Shown here in pieces: positions 1 through 8,062 of a DNA stretch of 17,408 nucleotides. The notes under the pieces were generated by a model that was given only the letters and a program-made list of their open reading frames with translations, made no database searches and was not told the origin of the DNA. Every line of letters begins with the position of its first letter. Within the stretch, counting starts at the first letter, position 1. Both the position numbers and the translations under genes were made by a program. This DNA is from JADFRD01 sp964491015. GTDB lineage: Bacteria > Fidelibacterota > Marinisomatia > Marinisomatales > TCS55. The stretch covers positions 1 to 17,408 of the forward strand of contig CAZBEY010000043.1 in the NCBI GenBank assembly GCA_964491015.1, in the 5' to 3' direction.

Positions 1-55
1 CCTGTTTGGCACCAGATCCTAAATCTGGCGTGTCTACCAATTCCACCACCGCGGC
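1..55 (-). tRNA. tRNA-Leu (anticodon UAG), 3' part outside the window
   Basis: Read on the minus strand from position 55, the sequence gives an acceptor 5' strand GCCGCGG, the TG linker, a D-arm containing AATTGGTAGAC, and an anticodon stem-loop CCAGA-TTTAGGA-TCTGG. The loop places TAG as the anticodon, so it reads CUN leucine codons. The following GCC begins the long variable arm expected of a class II tRNA-Leu. The variable arm, T-arm and acceptor 3' strand lie beyond the left edge, so acceptor pairing cannot be checked. I saw no convincing promoter upstream. The terminator at 108-136 separates this gene from the broken gene upstream. Confidence 0.93.
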
Positions 56-107
56 AAGATACTTTTTAAAAAACCAGGCGAAGTTAAGATTTATTCCAAG
101 TCATGAA

Positions 108-136
108 AATAAAAAAGGGCGATGAAAACTCCCTTT
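108..136 (-). terminator. intrinsic terminator downstream of the broken FG-GAP gene
   Basis: On the minus strand, AAAGGG (136-131) pairs with CCCTTT (119-114) across an 11-base loop. It is followed at once by a T-rich run, TTTTTTATTTT when the stem's last Ts are counted. The hairpin is short but the U-tract is good, and it lies about 70 bases past the stop of the minus-strand gene fragment at 204. It would separate that transcript from the tRNA gene. On the plus strand the tail after the stem is poorer in T, so the minus orientation is preferred. Confidence 0.5.
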
Positions 137-203
137 ATATTATTATTAACTTTGTGGAAGTTTTACTTATTTATTATTCGATTTCCGTAAAGTTTAGTAA
201 ATG

Positions 204-921
204 TCATTTCAATAAAATCATCTTTCGGTTTCTTGTAAACTGAGTTTCACTCTCTTCAGAAAAAGCAAAGAATTGGTGAATATACATTCCCGTTGATACA
301 GGATTACCTTTATCATCCTTACCATCCCACCGGATCTCATGAAAACCAGGTTCCAATGCATCTAGGACTAGTGTTTTTATTGTTCTTCCAAGTATATTAT
401 AAATAATCATGTTTACCCTGCTTCTCTCCGGTAAATCAAAACAGATGGACGTGGTTGGATTGAATGGATTCGGATGATTGTCATGAAGAGTATATACTAA
501 CGGTATTTGTATATCACTAATTATTTTTTGTCCTATTTGGACATTGTGTTTAGTTCTAACATTGTTTGTTTACTCTCGCACGATTAGTAATAAACATATT
601 CAAATCGCCGTCATTATAATAATCTATCCAATTAGCGCTCCTGGCTTTCGCAGTATCGGCAACTCCAAGTTCCGTTGCCACATTCGTAAACTGTCCCGAT
701 TCGTCGAGATCATTTCTAAATAGTACACTTTCAAAATAAGCGTTCACCAAATACAGATCTAGGTCCCCATCGTTATCGTAATCACCCCAAGTAACGCTCC
801 ATGTATTTCGTGGTCCCCTCTCCTTTACCCCTAATTCTGAAGCAACTTCGGTGAATCGTTGAGCTAGAGAAAATGAAAACAGCAGAATAGTTATTGCTGC
901 TGACTTGGCTAATCTTCTCAT
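204..921 (-). pseudogene. secreted FG-GAP/ASPIC-type repeat protein with C-terminal sorting module, internally deleted and frameshifted
   Basis: Two in-strand pieces belong to one protein type. The 5' piece (921-556) starts with a signal peptide (about 18 residues, ending SLAQ). Two FG-GAP/VCBS-like units follow, each with a Ca-binding-type D-x-D-x-D loop: WGDYDNDGDLDLYLVN, then WIDYYNDGDLNMFITN. It stops at 556-558, just where the second unit should continue. The 3' piece is open from about 574 down to 204 in another frame. It begins NVQIGQKI, like the end of an ASPIC/UnbV domain, then carries HPNPFNPTT and a FlgD-like beta-sandwich ending KMILLK. An intact member of this kind is normally several hundred residues longer, so a middle section appears lost together with the frame. 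No Shine-Dalgarno is visible at 921. An assembly collapse between similar repeats would look the same. Confidence 0.72.
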
Positions 922-1172
922 TTCAGGTAACGTTTATTTCATTCCAATCATGTTCAAAACATATAATGGATTGTATCTAAAATGCAAGCCCACTCGTGTT
1001 AATATATTGGAAAATAAAACTTTGCGAAAGATTGGTTTACTCATGAACCCTCAACCTACCAAAGGTTCATTATACAGTTTCATTTCTTCGTTACTAACCC
1101 GCAGAAACACGTCAGCAGAAGTAACCGATTAATAAAAACTATCCATAAAAATTTTCCTCAACTTGATGCAGA
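922..1172. other. intergenic region without a supportable gene
   Basis: These 251 bases lie between the stop of the cystathionine gamma-synthase-family gene and the start of the broken FG-GAP gene. The only minus-strand reading of note is a 36-codon ORF (1044-934) after a weak GAGGG. It has no recognisable content and I do not call it. A possible promoter for the broken gene is TTGCAT (986-981) and TATATG (964-959) spaced 16 bases apart on the minus strand, but the match is poor. I saw no terminator hairpin after the stop at 1173. Confidence 0.4.
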
Positions 1173-2318
1173 TCACAATGCCTGTTCCAGATCGTTTCGC
1201 AAATCAATTACATCCTCTATTCCTACTGATATACGAATCAGCCCTTCAGTAATACTCATTGATAATTTTCTGTCGTTCGGTATAGAGCCGTGAGTCATAT
1301 AGAATGGATTGGATATCAAACTTTCAACTCCACCCAGGCTTTCTGCTAAAGAAAATATTTTCAATTTTGATAAAAAAGAATCTCTGTATTCAATCGAACC
1401 CAAATCAATCGAAATTATACTCCCGTAAATAGGCTCTCCGTCAGGCGTCCGTTGTTGCTGTTTTGCTAAATCATGCTGTGGAAATGAATTAAGTCCTGGG
1501 TAAATAACTCGATCAATTTTCTTTTTATCGAGCCAATGTGCTAATGTAAAAGCAGAATCACATTGTTGTCGGAACCGTAACGCCAGTGTTTTTGTCGATC
1601 GAAGTAATAACCAGCAATCAAAAGCGCTTGGTGTTGCTCCTGCAGATTTTTGAATAAAACGCAATTGGTCTGCCAAATTGTCTTTATTAGTGACGAGAAC
1701 CCCGCCCAATAAATCACTATGTCCTCCAATGAACTTTGTTGAACTATGGATCACAATATCAGCGCCTAATTCCAATGGCCGCTGACCATAGGGGCTCATA
1801 AATGTGTTATCCACACCTAATATTAGATAATGGTTTTTGCATATGTTACTCAAGGATTCAATATCTGTAATTTCCAGCAGCGGATTCGTTGGTGTTTCAA
1901 TAAAAACCATTTTGGTATTTTGTTTAATCAGAGATTCAACATTGCTCAAATCCCTCGTATCTACAAAATCAAACTCAAAACCATGACGTTTAAATACATC
2001 ATCCAAAACCCGATATGTGCCGCCGTATGTGTTTCTGGAAATGATAAAATGATCTCCGGAATTGAAAATTTGGAATAAAGCTGTTGTAGCAGCCATACCA
2101 GTAGAAAAAGCAACTCCATGATTTCCATTTTCCAGAGCGGCAATATTTTTTTCATGCATTTCTCTGGTTGGGTTTGAAGCACGGGAATAATCAAATCCTT
2201 TATCTTTACCGATGCCATCCTGCCTGTACGTTGATGTTGCATAAATAGGCGGTATGATGGCGCCGGTACTTGGATCAGCTTTATTACCGGAATGAACAGC
2301 TTTCGTGCTAAACTTCAT
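1173..2318 (-). CDS. cystathionine gamma-synthase / gamma-lyase family PLP enzyme
   Basis: This 381-residue protein is a full-length Cys/Met-metabolism (transsulfuration) PLP enzyme of fold type I. Visible signatures are YSRASNPT (44-51, phosphate-binding Tyr and Arg from the partner subunit), FSTGMAA (71-77), the YGGTYR loop with a Tyr that stacks on the cofactor (98-103), the ring-nitrogen Asp in VDNTF (170) and the Schiff-base lysine in SSTKFIGGHSD (Lys195). SLGGVESL near residue 330 is also family-typical. Members make cystathionine from an activated homoserine and cysteine, or cleave cystathionine or methionine. Sequence alone does not separate synthase from lyase here. The start follows the secA stop by 13 bases, so it is probably the last gene of the secA transcript, although transsulfuration has no obvious link to export. 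Family is near certain; exact reaction is not. Confidence 0.93.
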   Translation of the reverse strand: MKFSTKAVHSGNKADPSTGAIIPPIYATSTYRQDGIGKDKGFDYSRASNPTREMHEKNIAALENGNHGVAFSTGMAATTALFQIFNSGDHFIISRNTYGGTYRVLDDVFKRHGFEFDFVDTRDLSNVESLIKQNTKMVFIETPTNPLLEITDIESLSNICKNHYLILGVDNTFMSPYGQRPLELGADIVIHSSTKFIGGHSDLLGGVLVTNKDNLADQLRFIQKSAGATPSAFDCWLLLRSTKTLALRFRQQCDSAFTLAHWLDKKKIDRVIYPGLNSFPQHDLAKQQQRTPDGEPIYGSIISIDLGSIEYRDSFLSKLKIFSLAESLGGVESLISNPFYMTHGSIPNDRKLSMSITEGLIRISVGIEDVIDLRNDLEQAL

Positions 2319-2331
2319 ATTTTTTCAAATA

Positions 2332-5300
2332 TCATGATGATTGAGTATATCCTTTTTTTAAATATATCTGAAGATTTTTATACTTAATTGTGATCAATTC
2401 ACCGCTGGGACTTACCATTTTAATTTTTTCATTCCGCCCGAATTTTTTATCTGCTCGTATAGGAATTTTTGTAGCTTGTTGGGGTCGATTCGGCTGCTGA
2501 TCAGTTGGAGAAGGAGCGGACAATCCCATTCCCGTAGCATCTGAATGTTGAAGACGCACATTTATTGGAGTGGATTGGAACCGTGGAGCCGGTTCTTGCC
2601 GCACACCTTGTAATTGCGTTCTAAATAATCTTTGTAATGTCTGTTTGGTGGTCGAGGCCATCATATCTTTGAACATTTGAAATCCTTCAGACTTATATTC
2701 GAGGAGCGGATTTTTTTGACCATAAGCCCGGAGGTTTATCCCTTCTCGTAATTGATCCATGGCATAAAGGTGGTCTTTCCATTTTTCATCAATTGTTCTC
2801 AAAATAATAAATCGCTCAAAATTTCGCATAATTTCTGAAGGGATTAATGACTCTCGAGCTTGATACATTGATACCGCCTCTTCCATAATATAATGATGCA
2901 AGGTATCCTGATTCAAATCATCCCCTTTTAAAACATCTTCCTGTTTTACATCCACCATGAGAACAGATGAGAATACTTGACGCATCGATTCCCAATCCCA
3001 GTCTCTCGGGTCAGCATTCTCTTGGTTTTCAAACTCATCGTCAATAAAATCAGACATGAGGTTTAATACATTATCTCGAAGATTTTCACCTTTCAATGCA
3101 AGGTTGCGTATGTCATAAACCACCTGTCGCTGCTGATTCATTACATCATCATATTCCAAAAGATGCTTCCGAATTCCGAAATTTCGCTGTTCTACTTTTT
3201 TCTGTGCATTCCCTATGGCACGAGTGACCATTTTATGAGTAATGACCTCCCCTTCCTCTACACCCATCCGATCCATAATTTTCGCAACCCGATCAGAATT
3301 AAAAAGGCGCATAAGATCATCTTCTAAAGATAAAAAAAATAGAGATGAACCCGGATCCCCCTGCCTGCCGGATCTCCCTCGAAGCTGATCATCAATCCGG
3401 CGGGACTCGTGACGTTCGGTTCCAATGATATGCAAGCCCCCGGCTTCTTTAACTCCATCACCCAGTTTTATATCGGTTCCGCGTCCTGCCATATTGGTCG
3501 CAATCGTCACTGCTCCCGGTTGCCCGGCTCGAGTTACAATTTCGGCTTCACGTTGATGCTGTTTGGCGTTTAGAACATTATGAGGAATACCACGGCGTTT
3601 TAGCATTCTCGATAGCAATTCGGATGCTTCAACCGTAATGGTCCCCACTAAGGACGGTTGACTTCTTTGATAGCTTTCAGCAATTTCTTCAATAACGGCA
3701 TTATATTTTTCACGTTTTGTTTTATATACCAAATCCTCCCTATCCTCACGAATAACGGGTACATTAGTCGGTATCACCATCACATCCAGATCATAAATAC
3801 TTCCCAATTCTTCAGCTTCAGTCTCTGCCGTACCAGTCATCCCGGAGAGTTTATCATACATTCTAAAATAATTTTGAATTGTGATGGTTGCCAATGTTTG
3901 CGTTTCTCTTCGGATTTCAACATTTTCCTTCGCTTCTATTGCCTGATGTAATCCATCACTATAACGTCTTCCTGCCAAAATTCTCCCGGTAAATTCATCC
4001 ACAATGAGCACTTGCCCATCCTGAACGACATATTCCACATCCCTTTCATACAGCGTAAATGCTCTAAGTAGCTGAGTGATGGTATGAATTGTAGAGCTCC
4101 GTTCAGCGTGAAGCTGGTGTGCTTTTTCTTTTTCCTGTTGTTTTTCCAAAGTACTCAATGATTCTTTTTCATCGATATCCATCAGCATTTCACCTAAATC
4201 CGGGATCACAAACATTTCAGGATTATCAGGCGCCAATGTTTCCCGGCCTTTGTCCGTTATGTCAATTATATGAGATTTTTCCTCAATGCTAAAGTATAGA
4301 TATTCATCCACTTCATGCAATTTTTTGTCACGGAGGAAAGCGGATTCAGTGGATTGAACAAGAGATTGCGTTCCCGATTCTTGAAATATTTTTAACAGCC
4401 GTTTATGCTTTGGCATTCCTCGAGAGGCTTGGAGCAATTTTAGTCCAGCAACATCATTTTCATCTTCAGCCAATGCTTTTTCTGCAGATTGAACTAATTC
4501 GGTGACGAGAATTTGCTGTTTTCGAACAAGATTACTAACCAGTGGTTTTAATTCTCTTGAAGTATTATCTGTTGGAGCATCCACGGCACCGGAAATAATC
4601 AAGGGTGTTCTGGCCTCATCAATCAAAACACTGTCCACCTCATCTACAATTGCAAAGGCATGATCGCGCTGAGATTGTTCCTCAGCTGACAATGCCATGT
4701 TGTCTCGAAGATAATCAAATCCGAACTCATTATTTGTTCCATATGTGATATCACAATTATAGGCTGTTTGACGTTCGGTATTATTCATCGTATTCAATAT
4801 GAATCCAACAGACAATCCAAGCCGTTTATATATTTCCCCCATCCACTCTGCATCACGCTGGGCCAAATAGTCATTGACGGTTATCAAATGTGCGCCGCGT
4901 CCGGCAAGTGCATTAAGATATAACGGCATCGTTGCAACTAAAGTCTTTCCCTCCCCGGTCTTCATTTCTGCAACATTGCCTTGATGTAGTGAAATAGCGC
5001 CAATTAACTGAACATCGTACGGAACCATTTCCCAAATTATCTCTTGACCGACAGCCCTCCAACTATGTCCCGTTAATCGGCGGCATGTTTCTTTCACCAT
5101 GGCATACGCTTCCGGTAGCAATTTATCTAATTGGTCCTGCTCTGCCTTAAAAACTGCTTTTTTCAATTCGCTCTTTTCTAATCCTTTAGCAGCCAATTCT
5201 TCTTCGGCTGATTTCCGAACTTCCTCTACCTCTTTTTTCATGGATTGTGTTCTGGCAACCAGGTCTTCATCAGATAACTTTGACAATCCCGGATAAATTG

Positions 5301-5388
5301 AATTTATTTCAGCCACCAGTGGTTGGATTTCTTTCACATCTCGTTCTGATTTAGTACCAAATATTTTCTTTAGGGCATTTTGCAACAT
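2332..5388 (-). CDS. secA: preprotein translocase ATPase SecA
   Basis: SecA is the motor that pushes unfolded preproteins through SecYEG. At 1018 residues it is longer than the roughly 900 of E. coli, mostly from a long charged region around 285-430 in the part that should hold the preprotein cross-linking domain, as in many FCB-group SecA proteins. Visible motifs: MKTGEGKTLVA (Walker A, 142-152), IVDEVDSVLIDEARTPLI (Walker B region, from 247), MTGTAETEAEEL, TNMAGRGTDI, GRSGRQGDPGSS (motif VI) and EKWKDHLYAMDQLREGI in the helical scaffold. The tail lacks the usual CxCxnC[HC] zinc/SecB-binding element. It ends instead FGRNEKIKMVSPSGELITIK followed by a Lys/Tyr-rich stretch. The ATG lies 2 bases after the nusB stop, so translation is probably coupled. 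Confidence 0.98.
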   Translation of the reverse strand: MLQNALKKIFGTKSERDVKEIQPLVAEINSIYPGLSKLSDEDLVARTQSMKKEVEEVRKSAEEELAAKGLEKSELKKAVFKAEQDQLDKLLPEAYAMVKETCRRLTGHSWRAVGQEIIWEMVPYDVQLIGAISLHQGNVAEMKTGEGKTLVATMPLYLNALAGRGAHLITVNDYLAQRDAEWMGEIYKRLGLSVGFILNTMNNTERQTAYNCDITYGTNNEFGFDYLRDNMALSAEEQSQRDHAFAIVDEVDSVLIDEARTPLIISGAVDAPTDNTSRELKPLVSNLVRKQQILVTELVQSAEKALAEDENDVAGLKLLQASRGMPKHKRLLKIFQESGTQSLVQSTESAFLRDKKLHEVDEYLYFSIEEKSHIIDITDKGRETLAPDNPEMFVIPDLGEMLMDIDEKESLSTLEKQQEKEKAHQLHAERSSTIHTITQLLRAFTLYERDVEYVVQDGQVLIVDEFTGRILAGRRYSDGLHQAIEAKENVEIRRETQTLATITIQNYFRMYDKLSGMTGTAETEAEELGSIYDLDVMVIPTNVPVIREDREDLVYKTKREKYNAVIEEIAESYQRSQPSLVGTITVEASELLSRMLKRRGIPHNVLNAKQHQREAEIVTRAGQPGAVTIATNMAGRGTDIKLGDGVKEAGGLHIIGTERHESRRIDDQLRGRSGRQGDPGSSLFFLSLEDDLMRLFNSDRVAKIMDRMGVEEGEVITHKMVTRAIGNAQKKVEQRNFGIRKHLLEYDDVMNQQRQVVYDIRNLALKGENLRDNVLNLMSDFIDDEFENQENADPRDWDWESMRQVFSSVLMVDVKQEDVLKGDDLNQDTLHHYIMEEAVSMYQARESLIPSEIMRNFERFIILRTIDEKWKDHLYAMDQLREGINLRAYGQKNPLLEYKSEGFQMFKDMMASTTKQTLQRLFRTQLQGVRQEPAPRFQSTPINVRLQHSDATGMGLSAPSPTDQQPNRPQQATKIPIRADKKFGRNEKIKMVSPSGELITIKYKNLQIYLKKGYTQSS

Positions 5389-5390
5389 AT

Positions 5391-5825
5391 TTAATTAGAC
5401 TTTTCTTTAGATAATTTTTCAAGGTTTGGATTTTTATAGACAGCATCGAGAATGCCATTAATAAAGCCAGGGCTCTCATTTGTACTGAATTCCTTCGCTA
5501 TTTCAATCGCTTCACTGATAGCTGCTTTCGAAGGTACATCAGGAATGAATATCATTTCCGTTAAAGCCATTCGTAATATCAATTTATCCAATAATGCAAT
5601 GCGGTTAAATTCCCAATTCTCTAAATGAGTATCTATTAAGGAATCACACGTTTCCAGATGCTTCAATGTTTCAAAAAATAACAGGCGGATATATTTTTTG
5701 CAGCTTTGACTAAATGATTCTCGAGAATAAGTATCTTTTAATAATTTTTCGAGATCATCATGGGTCTGTGCCTCGGCATATAAGGCTCCCAGGGCTCCAA
5801 TCCGTGCTTGTCGGCGTGGGTGCAT
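5391..5825 (-). CDS. nusB: transcription antitermination factor NusB
   Basis: NusB binds boxA RNA with NusE (S10) and supports antitermination on rRNA operons. The 144-residue product has the normal length and all-helical make-up. It opens RRQARIGALGALYA, close to the family's RR..A...LY..., and carries the central DKLILRMALTEM helix and the C-terminal SKAAISEAIEIAKEFSTNES and FINGILDAVYK signatures, the most conserved part of the family. It lies 57 bases after ilvE and 2 bases before secA. No Shine-Dalgarno is evident before the ATG. The gap upstream holds only a weak AGAAC/GTTCT hairpin (5854-5870), so read-through from ilvE is likely. Confidence 0.96.
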   Translation of the reverse strand: MHPRRQARIGALGALYAEAQTHDDLEKLLKDTYSRESFSQSCKKYIRLLFFETLKHLETCDSLIDTHLENWEFNRIALLDKLILRMALTEMIFIPDVPSKAAISEAIEIAKEFSTNESPGFINGILDAVYKNPNLEKLSKEKSN

Positions 5826-5882
5826 AGTGGCTAATTATTTCGCTTTAGATGATAGAACAAAAAAGGTTCTGCAATCAATCCA

Positions 5883-6917
5883 TTAAATAGATTCGTCGAT
5901 ATCATAAATCCATCCAAAAGTGTCTTCAAGTTCTTCATGCTGAATACCGAGAATTGTTTTTCTTAATTTATCAGTGATTGGACCCATTTTGTTATTATTA
6001 ATTAAATGGGTTTTTTCATTATGGGTAATTTTTCCCACAGGTGTCACTACAACTGCGGTTCCGGTACAAAATACTTCGTCAGCTGATAATAACTCCTTCA
6101 ATGTTAAATCTGATTCCTGTACCTCAAGCCCTAATTTCTCCTGGGCTATTGTTAATACAGAATTTCGTGTTATTCCCGGTAAGATAGATCCCGCCAAACG
6201 AGGTGTTTTTAACACGTTTTCTGATAGGGCAAACATGTTTGCAGATCCAAGTTCTTCCACCAAATTTTCATTATCACTATTTAAATAGATCACTTCATCA
6301 AACCCGTTGTTTTTTGCTTGGGATGAAGGATAAAGTGAAGCGGAATAATTCCCAATGGCCTTTACATTTCCAATCCCTTTTGGTGCAGCTCGGTGGTAGT
6401 TATTCGACACCACCAGGTGCAGAGCTTTAATATTTCCCTTGAAGTATGATCCAACAGGACACACGTAAATCATAAAAGTATATTCTTCCGCGGGTTTTAC
6501 ACCCAACGTAGGCGCAGTCCCCCATGCAATGGGACGAATATATAAACTCCCCTGTGCAAATGGAGGGATATAATCAATATTATCCCGAACCGTCTCCAAT
6601 ACAGCATTCATAAAATATTCAACGTCGATATCAGGCATACATAATCGTTTTAATGAACCTGAGAATCTTTTTGCATTCATTTCCGGTCTGAAAAGTATAA
6701 TACGATTTTTAGACGTTCGATATGCTTTCATACCTTCAAAAACACCTTGCCCGTAGTTCAAAACTCCGGCGGCCGGTGAAATAGAAATATTCCCCGAAGG
6801 TATTAATCCCCCGTTTTCCCAAGAACCATTTTTGTTAGAAACAGCTTTATACATACTTTTTGTTTCGACAAAATCAAAGCCAAGGGAATCCCAATCAATT
6901 ATTTTCGGATTAATCAT
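5883..6917 (-). CDS. ilvE: branched-chain amino acid aminotransferase
   Basis: This is a fold-type IV PLP aminotransferase that interconverts valine, leucine and isoleucine with their 2-oxo acids using glutamate/2-oxoglutarate. Its 344 residues fit the longer (BCAT type II) subgroup rather than the roughly 310-residue E. coli form. Visible: LNYGQGVFEGMKAYR (53-67), ARG-rich LFRPEMNAKR (75-84), YIRPIAWG, the Schiff-base lysine in GNVKAIGNYSASL (Lys186), VEELGSANMF (220-229) with the cofactor-contacting Glu, LPGITRNSV, and FCTGTAVVVTPV near the C terminus. The ATG shares its last base with the acyl-CoA dehydrogenase stop (TAATG), and AGGGAG lies 6 bases upstream inside that gene, a good ribosome site. 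Neighbouring acyl-CoA genes could hint at branched-chain catabolism, but no oxo-acid dehydrogenase is in the window. Confidence 0.96.
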   Translation of the reverse strand: MINPKIIDWDSLGFDFVETKSMYKAVSNKNGSWENGGLIPSGNISISPAAGVLNYGQGVFEGMKAYRTSKNRIILFRPEMNAKRFSGSLKRLCMPDIDVEYFMNAVLETVRDNIDYIPPFAQGSLYIRPIAWGTAPTLGVKPAEEYTFMIYVCPVGSYFKGNIKALHLVVSNNYHRAAPKGIGNVKAIGNYSASLYPSSQAKNNGFDEVIYLNSDNENLVEELGSANMFALSENVLKTPRLAGSILPGITRNSVLTIAQEKLGLEVQESDLTLKELLSADEVFCTGTAVVVTPVGKITHNEKTHLINNNKMGPITDKLRKTILGIQHEELEDTFGWIYDIDESI

Positions 6918-8062
6918 TATTTTCTCCCTAATATAGATCTGGCAATCACTAATTGCTGTATTTCGGATGTGCCTTCATAAATTTGTGTAATTTTTGCATC
7001 TCTCATTAGACGTTCTACTCCATACTCCTGCATGTAACCATATCCGCCAAATATTTGAACACATTGTGTTGTATTTTCCATTGCAGTTTGGGAAGCATAT
7101 ACTTTTGCCATCGCTGCTTCTTTACTGTAAGGTTTTTCCTCGTCTTTTAATTTTGCGGCTCGATGAATTAACAATCGTGAAGCATCGACTTTGGTAGCCA
7201 TAGTCGCAATTTTATCCTGGATAGCGCCGAATGAAGAAATGGGCTTTCCAAATTGTTTTCGCTCCTTAGCATATTCAACGGAACGATCCAGAGCTTCTCT
7301 GGCAATCCCAAGCGCCTGAGTGGCAATCCCGATTCGTCCTCCATCAAGTGTCCCTAAAGCAATGTTGAAGCCTTTACCTTCTTCACCAATCATGTTATCC
7401 ACGGACACTTTGCAATTATCAAAAAATAGTTCGCACGTATCTGAACCTCTAATACCCAATTTATTCTCTTTTTTCCCATGGGAAAATCCAGGCGTACTCT
7501 TTTCAACGATAAATACGGATATACCTTTATAACCTACGTTTTTTTCTGTCATGACAAAAACGAGAACAACATCACTATTAATACCATTACTGACCCAATT
7601 TTTTGTACCATTGAGGATATATTCACTCGCTACTTTCTTGCCAAATGTCAGCATATTGCTTGCATCTGAACCGGATTGCGGTTCGCTGAGTGAAAACGCC
7701 CCCAGCCATTCTCCGGAAGCCAATTTTGTTAAATATCGGCCTTTTTGGTCTTCATTTGCGAATTTATATAAAAGTTGGCATACCAGTGAATTATTTACGG
7801 ACATTATCACACCGACGGATGCATCTACTGCGCTTATTTCTTCCATGGCAATGCAATAACTAACCGTATCAAGCCCTGCACCTCCCCATTTTTCAGGAAT
7901 CATCATACCCATGAAACCCAACTCGCCGAGCATCTTAATTTGCTCACGGGGGAAAGCAGCTTTTTCGTCGCGTTCTTTTACGCCCGGGGCTAAATGCTCC
8001 AGAGCAAATTTGCGCGCTGTTTTTTGAACGAGTAACTGCTCTTCGGTGTAAGAAAAATCCAT
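6917..8062 (-). CDS. short-chain (butyryl-CoA type) acyl-CoA dehydrogenase
   Basis: This FAD enzyme forms the 2,3-double bond of an acyl-CoA and passes electrons to an ETF-type acceptor. From the ATG at 8062 it has 381 residues (MDFSYTEEQ...), matching the family. The open frame extends 16 codons upstream, but that Arg-rich stretch lies inside the thiolase gene and is not family-like. The ATG chosen shares a base with the thiolase stop (TAATG). Visible: FSLSEPQSGSDASN (substrate/FAD loop), GIRGSDTCEL, RKQFGKPISSF, QIFGGYGYMQEYGVERLMRD and YEGTSEIQ, whose Glu363 is the catalytic base position of short- and medium-chain enzymes (isovaleryl-CoA dehydrogenases carry theirs elsewhere). With the thiolase it covers two beta-oxidation steps; hydratase and hydroxyacyl-CoA dehydrogenase must lie elsewhere. 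Chain length is inferred from overall resemblance only. Confidence 0.94.
   Translation of the reverse strand: MDFSYTEEQLLVQKTARKFALEHLAPGVKERDEKAAFPREQIKMLGELGFMGMMIPEKWGGAGLDTVSYCIAMEEISAVDASVGVIMSVNNSLVCQLLYKFANEDQKGRYLTKLASGEWLGAFSLSEPQSGSDASNMLTFGKKVASEYILNGTKNWVSNGINSDVVLVFVMTEKNVGYKGISVFIVEKSTPGFSHGKKENKLGIRGSDTCELFFDNCKVSVDNMIGEEGKGFNIALGTLDGGRIGIATQALGIAREALDRSVEYAKERKQFGKPISSFGAIQDKIATMATKVDASRLLIHRAAKLKDEEKPYSKEAAMAKVYASQTAMENTTQCVQIFGGYGYMQEYGVERLMRDAKITQIYEGTSEIQQLVIARSILGRK

Noticed and set aside
934..1044. Minus-strand 36-codon frame in the gap after the cystathionine gamma-synthase-family gene
   Set aside because: Only a weak GAGGG precedes it, and the product resembles nothing I know; chance is enough at this length.
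905..1132. Plus-strand 75-codon open frame
   Set aside because: It overlaps the start of the minus-strand FG-GAP gene, has no ribosome site, and its product has no recognisable content.
5854..5870. Terminator between ilvE and nusB
   Set aside because: The AGAAC/GTTCT stem is 5 bp and no T-run follows the stem on the minus strand; the T-run lies in the loop.
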